Origin: Flavobacterium phragmitis
GTDB lineage: Bacteria > Bacteroidota > Bacteroidia > Flavobacteriales > Flavobacteriaceae
Length of the DNA: 64,000 nt
Direction of reading: 5' to 3'
NCBI RefSeq assembly: GCF_900112575.1
Contig: NZ_FOMH01000006.1
Span: 124,001-188,000, forward strand
This document shows positions 38,698-47,713 of this stretch, piece by piece (position 1 is the stretch's first letter; the number at the start of each line of letters is the position of its first letter). The translations under genes and the position numbers were made by a program. Under the pieces are notes generated by a model that did no database searches, was not told where the DNA came from, and saw only the letters and a list, made by a program, of their open reading frames with translations.

Positions 38698-38724
38698 ACT
38701 GAGAAATCTTCATGGATTTAGCTT

Positions 38725-39357
38725 TTAAAGCTCTGCTCCAAGTTTTGAGAGAACTTTATCCAACTCTTCAAAATGCTCTTCACTTGCTGACGAATAAAAA
38801 AGCTGCTCATTACTCATTACAATAATTACTTCATCGTCATGATTTCCGTAGAAGCTGATGCCTTCTGCCCACTGTGTAAAAGAGACTCCTTTGTTTTTAT
38901 ACTTTTCAACAATAAATTTCAAATCCTTATCCTCTATTTCATAAAAACATTCAGCAGTATATTCTAACGCAAAACCAGCCTGAAGATATGCCATCGCAGT
39001 AAAGAAATCGGTTAAAGTTTCGGTTTCCTTTTTCCATTCTTTTTCGTCGTAACTCATATAAACTGGCGGATTCGGTTTTGACAAATCCTCTTTATGAATT
39101 CCCCAAACACAAACTCTTTGGTTTTCGCAGTAAAAAATCAAATAATCATTATGTTTAAAATATTGAAATTGATCTGGTTTGTTTAAAGAATCCTGTGTAT
39201 TATTTAGATTTTCGATTTTACCCAATTCTGCATAATAATCGATAAAAACTTTTGGAAGGTCTCCAAAAATATCTTTTATAATCTGAATTTCATTTTCAGT
39301 GAAACCTTTAGGTTCTGTAATTCCAAAAAGCTTTTTTATTGTTGAAAAGTCCGTCAT
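38725..39357 (-). CDS. SMI1/KNR4 (SUKH)-like protein
   Basis: The 210-residue protein shows the SUKH order: an N-terminal GFTENEIQIIKDIFGDLPKVFIDYYAELGKIENLN, a central DYLIFYCENQRVCVWGI, and a hydrophobic C-terminal helix. SUKH proteins are often immunity proteins of polymorphic toxins, and others have housekeeping roles. No toxin gene is in the window. It is probably cytoplasmic. It precedes tadA in the opposite order of transcription (tadA upstream), with a gap of 11 bases, so the two may be cotranscribed. Confidence 0.75.
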   Translation of the reverse strand: MTDFSTIKKLFGITEPKGFTENEIQIIKDIFGDLPKVFIDYYAELGKIENLNNTQDSLNKPDQFQYFKHNDYLIFYCENQRVCVWGIHKEDLSKPNPPVYMSYDEKEWKKETETLTDFFTAMAYLQAGFALEYTAECFYEIEDKDLKFIVEKYKNKGVSFTQWAEGISFYGNHDDEVIIVMSNEQLFYSSASEEHFEELDKVLSKLGAEL

Positions 39358-39368
39358 GATTTCAGTAA

Positions 39369-39812
39369 TTATTTTCGTCTTTCCAGAAAAAAACGTTTCA
39401 TTAAATCGGCGGCTTCGTTTGCCATTACACCAGAAACTACTGTCGTTTTCGGGTGAAGTTTCGTTCCCATATTAATAAAACCGCGCTGTTCATCTCGAGC
39501 GCCAAAAACAATTTTTGAAATCTGGCTCCAATACAACGCTCCTGCACACATCTGGCAAGGTTCAAGCGTAACGTAAAGCGTACAATCTTTTAAATATTTT
39601 CCGCCTAGAAAATTTGCTGCTGCAGTTATGGACTGCATTTCGGCATGGGCTGTGACGTCATTTAATAATTCTGTCAAATTATGACTTCTTGCAATAACTT
39701 TATCAGCAACCACAATTATAGCTCCAACAGGAATCTCGCCTTTTTCAAAAGCCATTTCAGCTTCCTGCAAAGCTTTCTTCATAAAATATTCGTCAGTGAA
39801 AGGATTTATCAT
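39369..39812 (-). CDS. tadA: tRNA-adenosine deaminase TadA
   Basis: The 147-residue enzyme converts A34 to inosine in tRNA-Arg. Zinc-site motifs HAEMQ and PCQMCAGAL are present. The longer reading frame upstream adds 27 atypical residues; MINPFTDEYFMKKAL at 39812 is the normal start. A hairpin at 39862-39897 lies upstream. Confidence 0.94.
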   Translation of the reverse strand: MINPFTDEYFMKKALQEAEMAFEKGEIPVGAIIVVADKVIARSHNLTELLNDVTAHAEMQSITAAANFLGGKYLKDCTLYVTLEPCQMCAGALYWSQISKIVFGARDEQRGFINMGTKLHPKTTVVSGVMANEAADLMKRFFLERRK

Positions 39813-39861
39813 AGTTGCAAAAATAGGGTTTTGGAAGGATTTCTTAAGTATATCAAAATTA

Positions 39862-39897
39862 ATTGCCTCAAAAAAAGTCATTTCTTGAGGCAATTAA
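39862..39897. terminator. Hairpin upstream of tadA
   Basis: The arms AATTGCCTCAA / TTGAGGCAATT are separated by AAAAAGTCATTTC. There is no clear T-run on either strand, and its role is uncertain. Confidence 0.35.
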
Positions 39898-40001
39898 TAA
39901 AAATAATCGACTCATTGACGATGTATTAAAAAAAATATACAAACTAAGAAAACCAATTTTTCTGTATAATTTTTATTACATTTATTTGTTGATATTTGAA
40001 T

Positions 40002-40862
40002 ATGGAAAGAAATTATAAGATAACTATTCCAGAGCCATGCCATGAAAACTGGGATGAAATGACGCCAAAAGATAATGGCCGTTTCTGCATGAGCTGTTCT
40101 AAAACGGTTGTTGATTTTAGTTCTATGCTTCCAGAGGAAATCCAGCATTTTTTTATTCAAAATAAAAATGACAAAATTTGTGGACGATTTAGAAAATCGC
40201 AATTAGGAACCATAACAATTCAAATTCCAAGTAAAGTTTTGTATACGCAACCCAATTATTATAAAATGTTTCTTTTAGCCTTATTCATAGCTATGGGAAC
40301 TACCTTGTTCAGCTGTCAAAATAAAGACGGAAAAAAACAAAAAATTGAGAAAGTTGAAGTGGTAAAAGATTCTGATGCAAACTCACCTATAGTTGTTGGA
40401 GAGCCAGCTATCGATGAAAACAGTACAAATCAAGCTGTTGTACCGCCTCCGCCACCTCCCAAAATAGATCAGGTTAAATTTGTAAAACCAGTCGACGACA
40501 GCAAATCAAAATCAGATAAAACCAATGGCAAAAAAAACGCTTCAGTAGAGAAACCTATTTATGTTAGCGGTGAAGTAGTTTCTGAAACTAATGCAGAATT
40601 CCCTGGAGGTATTGACCAATTTTACACCTTTTTTGCAAAAGAATTTAAGAGACCCGAAGATTCTAACACCACAAATACCAGACTCGCTTTTGCGGTGGAA
40701 AAAAATGGTTCTGTCTCTTTTCTGGAATGTTCACCGGCAGTTGATCAGGCAATCGAAAATGAAATTATCCGAGTTTTAAAATTATGTCCCAAATGGCAAC
40801 CAGGACAATCGGATGGCAAAAAAGTAAAAAGACAATATTCTTTACCCATTACGTTGCAATAG
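40002..40862 (+). CDS. Cysteine-motif protein with TonB-like C-terminal domain
   Basis: The 286-residue protein has an N-terminal motif PCHENWDEM ... GRFCMSCSKTVVDFS (about 12-45), a membrane segment (about 85-105, FLLALFIAMGTTLFSC), a proline-rich linker (PPPPPP near 150), and a C-terminal domain (EFPGGIDQFYTFFAKEF ... CPKWQPGQ ... PITLQ) of the TonB-C family. It probably couples an inner-membrane anchor to an outer-membrane partner. The N-terminal C-x..-CxxC group is common in flavobacterial proteins, but its function is not known. ATG at 40002 is the start. Confidence 0.75.
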   Translation: MERNYKITIPEPCHENWDEMTPKDNGRFCMSCSKTVVDFSSMLPEEIQHFFIQNKNDKICGRFRKSQLGTITIQIPSKVLYTQPNYYKMFLLALFIAMGTTLFSCQNKDGKKQKIEKVEVVKDSDANSPIVVGEPAIDENSTNQAVVPPPPPPKIDQVKFVKPVDDSKSKSDKTNGKKNASVEKPIYVSGEVVSETNAEFPGGIDQFYTFFAKEFKRPEDSNTTNTRLAFAVEKNGSVSFLECSPAVDQAIENEIIRVLKLCPKWQPGQSDGKKVKRQYSLPITLQ

Positions 40863-40929
40863 TAATTCCTGTAACATATCTCGTCGCTGAAATTAAATTT
40901 AAAACCGTAAATTTGCTTTTTTCCTTACA

Positions 40930-42717
40930 ATGAAAAGCGATTTACTTTCCAACATATACAATCCAGCCGATTTACGTCTTTTAAAAGAAGAACAGCTTGC
41001 TCAGGTTGCTCAGGAATTGCGTCAGTTTATTATTGATGTCGTTTCTGTAAAAGAAGGGCATTTGGGTGCGAGTTTAGGCGTTATTGAATTGACAATTGCC
41101 CTGCATTATGTTTTTAATACTCCAGACGATTTACTGGTTTGGGACGTTGGACATCAGGCTTACGGTCATAAAATCTTAACCGAAAGAAGAGAAAATTTCC
41201 ACACGAACAGACAACTGAACGGAATTTCTGGTTTTCCAAAAAGAGATGAAAGCATTTACGACACTTTTGGCGTTGGACATTCTTCTACTTCTATTTCTGC
41301 AGCTCTTGGAATGGCAATTGCCTCCAAATTAAAAGGCGATTTAGACAAAGAACATATTGCAGTTATTGGTGATGCTTCTATTGCCAGCGGAATGGCATTT
41401 GAAGGCTTAAATCATGCCGGAGTTACAGATGCTAATATTCTGGTAATTTTAAATGATAATGCAATTGGAATCGATCCGAGTGTTGGTGCATTAAAAAAAT
41501 ATCTTACAGCTGTTAAAAACGGTAAAAATCCGAAACAGAATAACATCATAAAATCGTTGAATTTTGATTATTCTGGTCCAATTGACGGACATGATTTTCC
41601 AACTTTAATCAAAGAATTAAACCGACTAAAAAAGATAAAAGGCCCTAAATTCCTTCATATTGTTACTACAAAAGGAAAAGGTTTACAACAGGCCGAAGAA
41701 AATCAGGTGAAATATCATGCGCCTGGAAAATTTGACGCTTCAACCGGAGAAATTCATTTAAAATCAGAAGAAAATCTTCCGCCTAAATATCAGGATGTTT
41801 TTGGTTTAACCATTTTGGATTTAGCCAAAAAGAATGAAAAAATAATCGGAATCACACCGGCAATGCCGTCAGGAAGTTCATTGAAATTTATGATGGAAGA
41901 ATTGCCAGAACGTGCTTTTGATGTAGGAATAGCAGAACAGCACGCCGTAACACTTGCTGCTGGAATGGCGACTCAGGGCATGATTGTCTATTGCAATATT
42001 TATTCGACCTTTTTGCAACGCGCCTATGATCAGGTTATTCACGATGTGGCATTACAAGATTTACCTGTAATCTTCTGTCTAGATCGTGCCGGTTTAGTAG
42101 GCGAAGATGGCGCAACGCATCATGGCGTTTTTGATATCGCCTACCTGCGTTCGATTCCAAATATGATGATTTATGCACCGCTTAACGAAATTGAACTCCA
42201 AAACATTTTATACACTGTTCAATTAGGATTAAATCATCCTATCGCCATTCGATATCCGAGAGGACGTGGTGTAATTCCAAATTGGGAAGTAGAAAATTTC
42301 AGACATTATGAAAAAATTAAAATCGGAGAGGCAAAATGCCTAAAAGATGGTACGGAAATTGCTGTTCTGTCGGCCGGAACAATTGGGAATAATGTTATTG
42401 AGGCTTTGAAAGAATCGACCCATTCCGAAACTATTGCCCATTACAATTTTAGCTTTATTAAACCTTTAGATATCAAAACCTTAAAAGCCATTTTCTCAAC
42501 TTTCAAACACATCATTACAATTGAAGACGGAGTTAAAAATGGTGGATTTGGAAGTGCAATTTTGGAGTTTGCAGCATCTAATAATTTCAAAAATGAGATT
42601 GAAATTATGGGTGTTCCAGATGAATTTATCGAGCATGGAACAGTAAACCAACTGCAACAAATCTGTAAAGTTGACGTTAAAAGTTTAGTAAACCTTTTTT
42701 CTAACCGTTCAAAATAA
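40930..42717 (+). CDS. dxs: 1-deoxy-D-xylulose-5-phosphate synthase
   Basis: The 595-residue thiamine-diphosphate enzyme makes DXP from pyruvate and glyceraldehyde 3-phosphate, the first step of the non-mevalonate isoprenoid pathway. Motifs: GHLGASLGVIELTIALHYVF, GDASIASGMAFEGLNHAG with NDN, and DRAGLVGEDGATHHGVFD. The length is slightly below the usual 620. A TAAATTTG box is 14 bases upstream of the start. Confidence 0.97.
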   Translation: MKSDLLSNIYNPADLRLLKEEQLAQVAQELRQFIIDVVSVKEGHLGASLGVIELTIALHYVFNTPDDLLVWDVGHQAYGHKILTERRENFHTNRQLNGISGFPKRDESIYDTFGVGHSSTSISAALGMAIASKLKGDLDKEHIAVIGDASIASGMAFEGLNHAGVTDANILVILNDNAIGIDPSVGALKKYLTAVKNGKNPKQNNIIKSLNFDYSGPIDGHDFPTLIKELNRLKKIKGPKFLHIVTTKGKGLQQAEENQVKYHAPGKFDASTGEIHLKSEENLPPKYQDVFGLTILDLAKKNEKIIGITPAMPSGSSLKFMMEELPERAFDVGIAEQHAVTLAAGMATQGMIVYCNIYSTFLQRAYDQVIHDVALQDLPVIFCLDRAGLVGEDGATHHGVFDIAYLRSIPNMMIYAPLNEIELQNILYTVQLGLNHPIAIRYPRGRGVIPNWEVENFRHYEKIKIGEAKCLKDGTEIAVLSAGTIGNNVIEALKESTHSETIAHYNFSFIKPLDIKTLKAIFSTFKHIITIEDGVKNGGFGSAILEFAASNNFKNEIEIMGVPDEFIEHGTVNQLQQICKVDVKSLVNLFSNRSK

Positions 42718-42748
42718 TTATTTTGCGATACCAAAAAAAAATTACCTA

Positions 42749-43750
42749 ATGAAATTATTGCGTTCTACCCTTTTATTATTTTTACTTTTATGTGCCTCGA
42801 GCAGTTTCGCACAGATTATACAAACGACTTTGAGTCCGAATCAGGCGCCAAAACCGCCTTCTAACTGGTCAAAAAAGAATCAACTTGGTTTTGATATTTC
42901 CGAAATTGCTTTTGTAAACTGGAGTGCCGGGGGAACCAGCTCTATCTCGGGTTTATTTAAAGGAGAATTTGGACGAACTTATATAAAGAAAAACCATAAA
43001 TGGGTTAACGAACTTATCGTAAAATATGGTTTAAACAAACAAGATGGAACAGAGTTAAGAAAAACTGACGACGCTCTCCAGTTTAACTCGACTTACGGGT
43101 TTAGAAAAGACACAGCTTCAAACTGGTACTACTCATCAAAATTAAATTTCAACACTCAGTTTACAAACGGTTATAATTATCCAAACAGAGATGTTGCAAT
43201 CTCTAAACCTTTTGCTCCAGCCTATATCTTTCTGGGAGCCGGAGCGGAGAATGCCAATAAAGCTAAAAACAGAGTATTTTATTTCTCTCCAATTACGTTA
43301 AAAACTACTTTAGTATTAGATCAATATCTTGCGAATCAAGGTTCTTTCGGTGTTAAGAAAGCGGTATATGCACCAGACCCGCTTGATCCTACACAGCAAA
43401 TTTTAATTGAAGAAGGTCAAAAGGTAAAAGCCGAGTTTGGTATCCTTTTTACAGCTTACATGAAAAACGAAATCTATAAAAATGTTTTCTACGAAAACAG
43501 ATTAAGCTTATATACCGATTATTTAAACAAATTCGGAAATGTCGATATCGATTATGATACTCGTCTAGATCTTGTGGTAAATGCGTATGTAAAAGCAAAT
43601 ATTGGAGTTCACTTGATTTATGATGATGACATTAAAACTAAAAAAGATGTTGTAGATCCTACTACAGGAGCAAAAAGTCAAGTAAACGACGGACCAAGAA
43701 TGCAGTTAAGACAAGTACTTGGAGTTGGTCTGGTTTATGCTTTCAAATAA
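42749..43750 (+). CDS. DUF3078 domain protein
   Basis: The 333-residue protein has a signal peptide (about 1-21, ending SFAQ). The body (NQLGFDISEIAFVNWSAGGTSSISGLFKG ... ) matches DUF3078, a Bacteroidota outer-membrane-associated family of unknown role, likely a beta-barrel. It follows dxs after 31 bases in the same direction and a bidirectional terminator ends both it and dgt. Confidence 0.88.
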   Translation: MKLLRSTLLLFLLLCASSSFAQIIQTTLSPNQAPKPPSNWSKKNQLGFDISEIAFVNWSAGGTSSISGLFKGEFGRTYIKKNHKWVNELIVKYGLNKQDGTELRKTDDALQFNSTYGFRKDTASNWYYSSKLNFNTQFTNGYNYPNRDVAISKPFAPAYIFLGAGAENANKAKNRVFYFSPITLKTTLVLDQYLANQGSFGVKKAVYAPDPLDPTQQILIEEGQKVKAEFGILFTAYMKNEIYKNVFYENRLSLYTDYLNKFGNVDIDYDTRLDLVVNAYVKANIGVHLIYDDDIKTKKDVVDPTTGAKSQVNDGPRMQLRQVLGVGLVYAFK

Positions 43751-43766
43751 ATAAAGTAACAGCTAT

Positions 43767-43807
43767 AAAAAAAGCATCTTTTAGAATATTCTAAAAGATG
43801 CTTTTTT
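43767..43807. terminator. Bidirectional terminator between the DUF3078 gene and dgt
   Basis: A long perfect palindrome AAAGCATCTTTTAGAA TATTCTAAAAGATGCTTT has poly-A on one side and poly-T on the other. Confidence 0.9.
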
Positions 43808-43824
43808 ATTTGTTTAATATTTTA

Positions 43825-45171
43825 CTAACGCTTTTTCTGGCCTTGGATTGTTTCGTATAATTCCAATGCATTTCCGTCTGTCAGCAATGAAACATAATGA
43901 CAAATATGTAATAAACGTTCGTATAAATTTCCTTTATCTAAGTGATGTTTTTCCGGCAACATCTTCAAAATCAATTTGTCGTAGTTTGAAGCTGTTCCTT
44001 CATATTTATTATTGAAAGCGGTAATAAATTTGTCCAATAAAGTCTGGATGATCTGATAACCCACAATCTCTTTTTCAATCACTTCACGACTTTGGTAAAT
44101 TTTCTCAATACTTAATTTGATGATATCATTCATCTGGGCCTTGTATTTGCTTTTATCTGTTAAAGCATAAGGGAATTTCCCAGCCAGAATTGCTTCTTCA
44201 TTTTCAATAAAAACATCAACAGCATCATTAATTAAAGAGCCAATTGCAAGCGCGCGCAAATAGCTGATTCGATCTTCTTTGGTTTCTAATGTTTTGTATT
44301 TTGCAACGCCAATATTATCTTTTACCAATTTGATCAGATATTCTAAAGCATAATCTTCAGAAACCAGGCCTAAATTTATTCCGTCTTCAAAGTCAATGAT
44401 CGTATAACAAATATCGTCTGCCGCTTCAACCAAATAAGCCAATGGATGTCTTTCAAAACCAATATCATCTCCAGATTTATTGGCAATCATTCCCATGTCC
44501 TTAGCTACTTCCTCAAAAAATAATTTATCCGACTGGAAGAAACCGTATTTTTTATCTGCAATATCATTGGTCGGTTTCTTCGGAAGACTTTCTTTTGGAT
44601 ATTTCATAAAAGCACCTAAAGTAGCATACGAAATACGAAGTCCGCCATCAATTCCTGGACGGCTTGCCGTTAATACAGAAAATCCGTTTGCATTTCCTTC
44701 AAAATCAATGAGATCCTGCCATTGTTTATCAGTTAATTGATTTCTGAATTTCAGTCCATTTCCAATCGAAAAATATTCTCCAATTGCTTTTTCACCCGAA
44801 TGTCCAAAAGGCGGATTACCAATATCGTGTGCCAAAGAAGCTGCCGCCACGATAGCTCCAAAATCATTCATATGATAACCATGAACTTCTTTTAGATAAG
44901 GATATTTCTCTATGATTTTCTTTCCAACCAAACGCCCCAGCGAACGTCCTACAACCGAAACTTCCAGACTATGCGTTAAACGCGTGTGCACAAAATCGGT
45001 TTTAGAAAGCGGAATAACCTGTGTTTTATCTTGTAAACTTCTAAAAGCAGATGAGAAAATAATTCGGTCATAATCTACCTCAAAACCCAAACGAGTATCA
45101 TCTTGTTCTACACGTAATCTTTTGCTTGTATCTCCCTGACGTCTTAAGGATAAAAGTTGTTCCCAGTTCAT
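43825..45171 (-). CDS. dgt: Deoxyguanosinetriphosphate triphosphohydrolase
   Basis: The 448-residue HD-domain enzyme hydrolyses dGTP to deoxyguanosine and triphosphate. The N-terminus RLRVEQDDTRLGFEVDYDRIIFSSAFRSLQDKTQV, THSLEVSVVGRSLG, and the metal motif SLAHDIGNPPFGHSGE are intact. It keeps dNTP pools balanced and can restrict phage replication. It is monocistronic. Confidence 0.96.
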   Translation of the reverse strand: MNWEQLLSLRRQGDTSKRLRVEQDDTRLGFEVDYDRIIFSSAFRSLQDKTQVIPLSKTDFVHTRLTHSLEVSVVGRSLGRLVGKKIIEKYPYLKEVHGYHMNDFGAIVAAASLAHDIGNPPFGHSGEKAIGEYFSIGNGLKFRNQLTDKQWQDLIDFEGNANGFSVLTASRPGIDGGLRISYATLGAFMKYPKESLPKKPTNDIADKKYGFFQSDKLFFEEVAKDMGMIANKSGDDIGFERHPLAYLVEAADDICYTIIDFEDGINLGLVSEDYALEYLIKLVKDNIGVAKYKTLETKEDRISYLRALAIGSLINDAVDVFIENEEAILAGKFPYALTDKSKYKAQMNDIIKLSIEKIYQSREVIEKEIVGYQIIQTLLDKFITAFNNKYEGTASNYDKLILKMLPEKHHLDKGNLYERLLHICHYVSLLTDGNALELYETIQGQKKR

Positions 45172-45274
45172 TTTTGAATTTTAGATTTCTGAATTTAGAT
45201 TTTAGATTATTCATCTAAACGTCAAAAATACGTTTTATTTTAGGATAAAAATAGGCAACAGATTAAGTTTTATT

Positions 45275-45334
45275 CGCCACGAATTCACGAATTATTTTAA
45301 ACTTAAGATTTGTAAAAATTCGTGAATTCGTGGC
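45275..45334. repeat. Dispersed CGCCACGAATTCACG repeat, copy 2
   Basis: Inverted ends CGCCACGAATTCACGAATT / AATTCGTGAATTCGTGGC, related to the repeat at 28728-28787. It lies in the gap after dgt. Confidence 0.6.
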
Positions 45335-45370
45335 TAAAAAATTAAAATTTCAATGTTGTACTATGCTTAA

Positions 45371-45514
45371 TTACAAAAAACAGTCATACCGCAGTTCATT
45401 TTCTGCTTGTTCAAAAGCGCTACATATTTGGTTATGATTCGTTTCGGTTTTACTTTCGCTGGCATTTGCAAAGCCAAATACTGACAATGCAAGAATAAGT
45501 AGCATTTTTTTCAT
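45371..45514 (-). CDS. Small secreted peptide, 47 residues
   Basis: The frame starts MKKMLLILALSVFGFANA, a textbook signal peptide, and continues SESKTETNHNQI CSAFEQAENELRYDCFL, giving a mature peptide of about 28 residues with two cysteines. No RBS is expected in this phylum. It is small and unrecognised. The signal peptide shape and ATG start support a real gene. Its role is unknown. Confidence 0.6.
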   Translation of the reverse strand: MKKMLLILALSVFGFANASESKTETNHNQICSAFEQAENELRYDCFL

Positions 45515-45654
45515 TGTTTATGTCTATTTAAGATTTCATAGACAAACAACAATTTAAGTACCAAGACAAATCAGTACTAATTTTCTTGACAATTAAATAA
45601 ACTAGATGTTTTAAAAAGTCTAATTATTAAAGAAAATAAAAAGAAATAGTTATA

Positions 45655-45687
45655 AAAAAAAGCATCTGCCGCGACAGATGCTTTCTG
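45655..45687 (-). terminator. Terminator of the beta-barrel protein gene
   Basis: The minus-strand stem AGCATCTGTCGC / GCGGCAGATGCT is followed by eight T. Confidence 0.85.
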
Positions 45688-45712
45688 AAATTGAATTTTA
45701 TAAAACTTAAGA

Positions 45713-46294
45713 TCAGAAGTTTTTAGAAATTCCGATATTAAATGTTTTACCGAAATTGAAGTAGAACTTGCTGTAATCTTCTCCATTATCGTCATAGCTT
45801 AATGTTTCGTATCCTAAACCACCAATACTGAAGTTAAGACCAAAACCTTTTTTCATGTTGATGAAAAGTGCTGGAGTTACATCTACATAAGCACCATCTC
45901 CTTTGTATCTTACATAACTATTGTTAGTAGCATAATCTTTGTTTTTTACAGTTTGGAAACCTGCTCCCATATCTGCAAAAACAGAAAAAGTCTGGCTTAA
46001 TGATTTCGTATAACGTACGAAACCTCCAGTTCTAAATTTATTGTCTTTATATTTTTCGCTTGAATTGTCAACATCGGTTGAGCTTAATGAAAGTTCTCCT
46101 CCAACTGTCCAGTTTTCGTGGAATTGGTAACCAACTTTAGGAGCGAAAGTAAAAGTACTTGCTTTAGCTTCAGTAAATCTGAACTCTGATTTTTCAGAAG
46201 TGTAACCGATGCTACCACCAACTAAGATTGTTCCTTTTTGTGCATTTGCAAAACTGCAGATAGCTAATGCAGCCATCACTAGAATTTTTTTCAT
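45713..46294 (-). CDS. Outer-membrane beta-barrel protein
   Basis: The 193-residue protein has a signal peptide (about 1-18, ANAQ), then repeated beta strands with the OmpX/opacity pattern (TILVGGSIGYTSEK, NWTVGGELSLSSTDV, QTFSVFADMGAGFQTV). It is probably an eight-stranded barrel of the outer membrane. Ligand unknown. A terminator follows. It is divergent from gldA. Confidence 0.85.
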   Translation of the reverse strand: MKKILVMAALAICSFANAQKGTILVGGSIGYTSEKSEFRFTEAKASTFTFAPKVGYQFHENWTVGGELSLSSTDVDNSSEKYKDNKFRTGGFVRYTKSLSQTFSVFADMGAGFQTVKNKDYATNNSYVRYKGDGAYVDVTPALFINMKKGFGLNFSIGGLGYETLSYDDNGEDYSKFYFNFGKTFNIGISKNF

Positions 46295-46418
46295 GATTTG
46301 GGTTTATTTTTAATTTTAGCATTCCTTTAACAATAACAATGCCGTGAATAAAGGACTTTATGTTTTTTTTATTAATTACTTTAAAAGGTAAAATGTAGCA
46401 ATCGAAACTATTTCTGTT

Positions 46419-46426
46419 TACTTTTG
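46419..46426 (+). promoter_or_regulatory. Probable -7 box of gldA
   Basis: TACTTTTG fits TAnnTTTG and lies 17 bases before the start codon. No convincing -33 box is seen. Confidence 0.4.
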
Positions 46427-46442
46427 TAGCAAACAAAAAGTC

Positions 46443-47339
46443 ATGTCGATAGAAGTAAACAGTATATCAAAAAGTTACGGAGAGCAAAAAGCTTTAAATG
46501 AAATTTCTTTTAAAATTGAGAAAGGAGAAATCGTAGGATTTCTTGGTCCAAACGGAGCTGGAAAATCTACTTTGATGAAAATTTTGACCACTTATTTACT
46601 TGCCGATAGTGGCTCAGCCCTTGTAAATGGCCACGATGTCATGACAAACGAAAAAGAAGTACAACGTTCGATAGGGTATTTGCCAGAGCATAATCCGTTG
46701 TATTTGGACTTGTATGTTCGTGAGTATTTGGCTTTTAATGCCGATGTTTACAACGTGCCAAAATCAAGAATTGAAGAAGTCATTCAACTGACAGGACTGA
46801 CACCTGAAAGCCATAAAAAAATCAGCCAGCTTTCTAAAGGATACCGCCAGCGTGTTGGTTTAGCAAATGCTTTACTTCATGATCCAGAAGTTTTAATTTT
46901 GGATGAACCAACTACCGGACTGGACCCTAACCAGTTAATGGAAATTCGTAATGTGATTAAAAATGCAGGTAAAAATAAAACTGTTTTTTTATCCACTCAT
47001 ATCATGCAGGAAGTTGAAGCCATCTGCGATCGTGTCATAATTATTGACAAAGGACAAATCGTTGCCGATAATAAATTAGACCATTTAGTGACTGCAGATA
47101 AAGAACAAGTTATTGAAGTTGAGTTTGATTACAAAGTAGAAGAACAGCTTTTAGCTAAATTGGAAAACATTTCTTCTTATATCAATACACATGACATGAC
47201 CTGGGAACTAACTTTTATTACCGAAAAAGATATGCGTCCTGCCATCTTTGATTTTGCCAATGAAAATGGTTTAAAAACATTGCAATTGAATCAAAAAAAT
47301 AAAAACCTGGAAGCTGTATTTAGAGAGATTACTAAATAA
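46443..47339 (+). CDS. gldA: Gliding motility ABC transporter ATP-binding protein GldA
   Basis: The 298-residue ATPase has Walker A GPNGAGKST, signature LSKGYRQR (typical of this family), Walker B VLILDEPTTGLDP and the H-loop STHIM. The C-terminal extension of about 70 residues ends NKNLEAVFREITK. In F. johnsoniae GldA acts with GldF and GldG, and is needed for gliding in some conditions. gldF and gldG are not in the window, so gldA is unlinked, as known for F. johnsoniae. Confidence 0.9.
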   Translation: MSIEVNSISKSYGEQKALNEISFKIEKGEIVGFLGPNGAGKSTLMKILTTYLLADSGSALVNGHDVMTNEKEVQRSIGYLPEHNPLYLDLYVREYLAFNADVYNVPKSRIEEVIQLTGLTPESHKKISQLSKGYRQRVGLANALLHDPEVLILDEPTTGLDPNQLMEIRNVIKNAGKNKTVFLSTHIMQEVEAICDRVIIIDKGQIVADNKLDHLVTADKEQVIEVEFDYKVEEQLLAKLENISSYINTHDMTWELTFITEKDMRPAIFDFANENGLKTLQLNQKNKNLEAVFREITK

Positions 47340-47367
47340 GTTTTCGGTCACAGTAACAGTTTCCAGT

Positions 47368-47412
47368 AAAAAAAGCGGTATGTTTTTGATTAAAAACATA
47401 CCGCTTTTTCTT
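47368..47412 (+). terminator. Terminator of gldA
   Basis: The arms AAAAGCGGTATGTTTTTGA / TTAAAAACATACCGCTTTT form a long stem followed by T-rich sequence. Confidence 0.85.
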
Positions 47413-47494
47413 TTACTTACCCTTTAAAATCAATCATTTACACATAAATCACAAATTAATTCTATTTTTATTTAGACTTATTATAAATAGTTTA

Positions 47495-47502
47495 TATCTT
47501 TG
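47495..47502 (+). promoter_or_regulatory. Probable -7 box before the small ORF and TonB receptor
   Basis: TATCTTTG fits TAnnTTTG; a TTTAG at 47471-47475 is a weak -33 candidate about 19 bases upstream. Confidence 0.4.
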
Positions 47503-47529
47503 GCACATCAAAATATAAATGCCACAAGT

Positions 47530-47640
47530 ATGTTACGTACACTCCACACCTTCAAAAAAAATATTTCAGCTGTTTTAATTTACGCATCAAATCTTCAAGA
47601 AAAGTTTTCAAATCAATTGGAAAAAATTGTACTGCAATAA
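47530..47640 (+). CDS. Possible 36-residue leader ORF
   Basis: An ATG at 47530, close after the promoter-like box, opens 36 codons ending TAA at 47640 (MLRTLHTFKKNISAVLIYAS...). It lies within the gene-free stretch 47340-47713 before the TonB-dependent receptor. It could be a real microprotein, a leader peptide or chance. There is no family match. Confidence 0.3.
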   Translation: MLRTLHTFKKNISAVLIYASNLQEKFSNQLEKIVLQ

Positions 47641-47713
47641 AATTCTAGTTCAAAAGCTTAAAAAAGATTGTTTTCTAAATCATGGATTTAGAAAATGCTA
47701 AAATTCAAACCAA

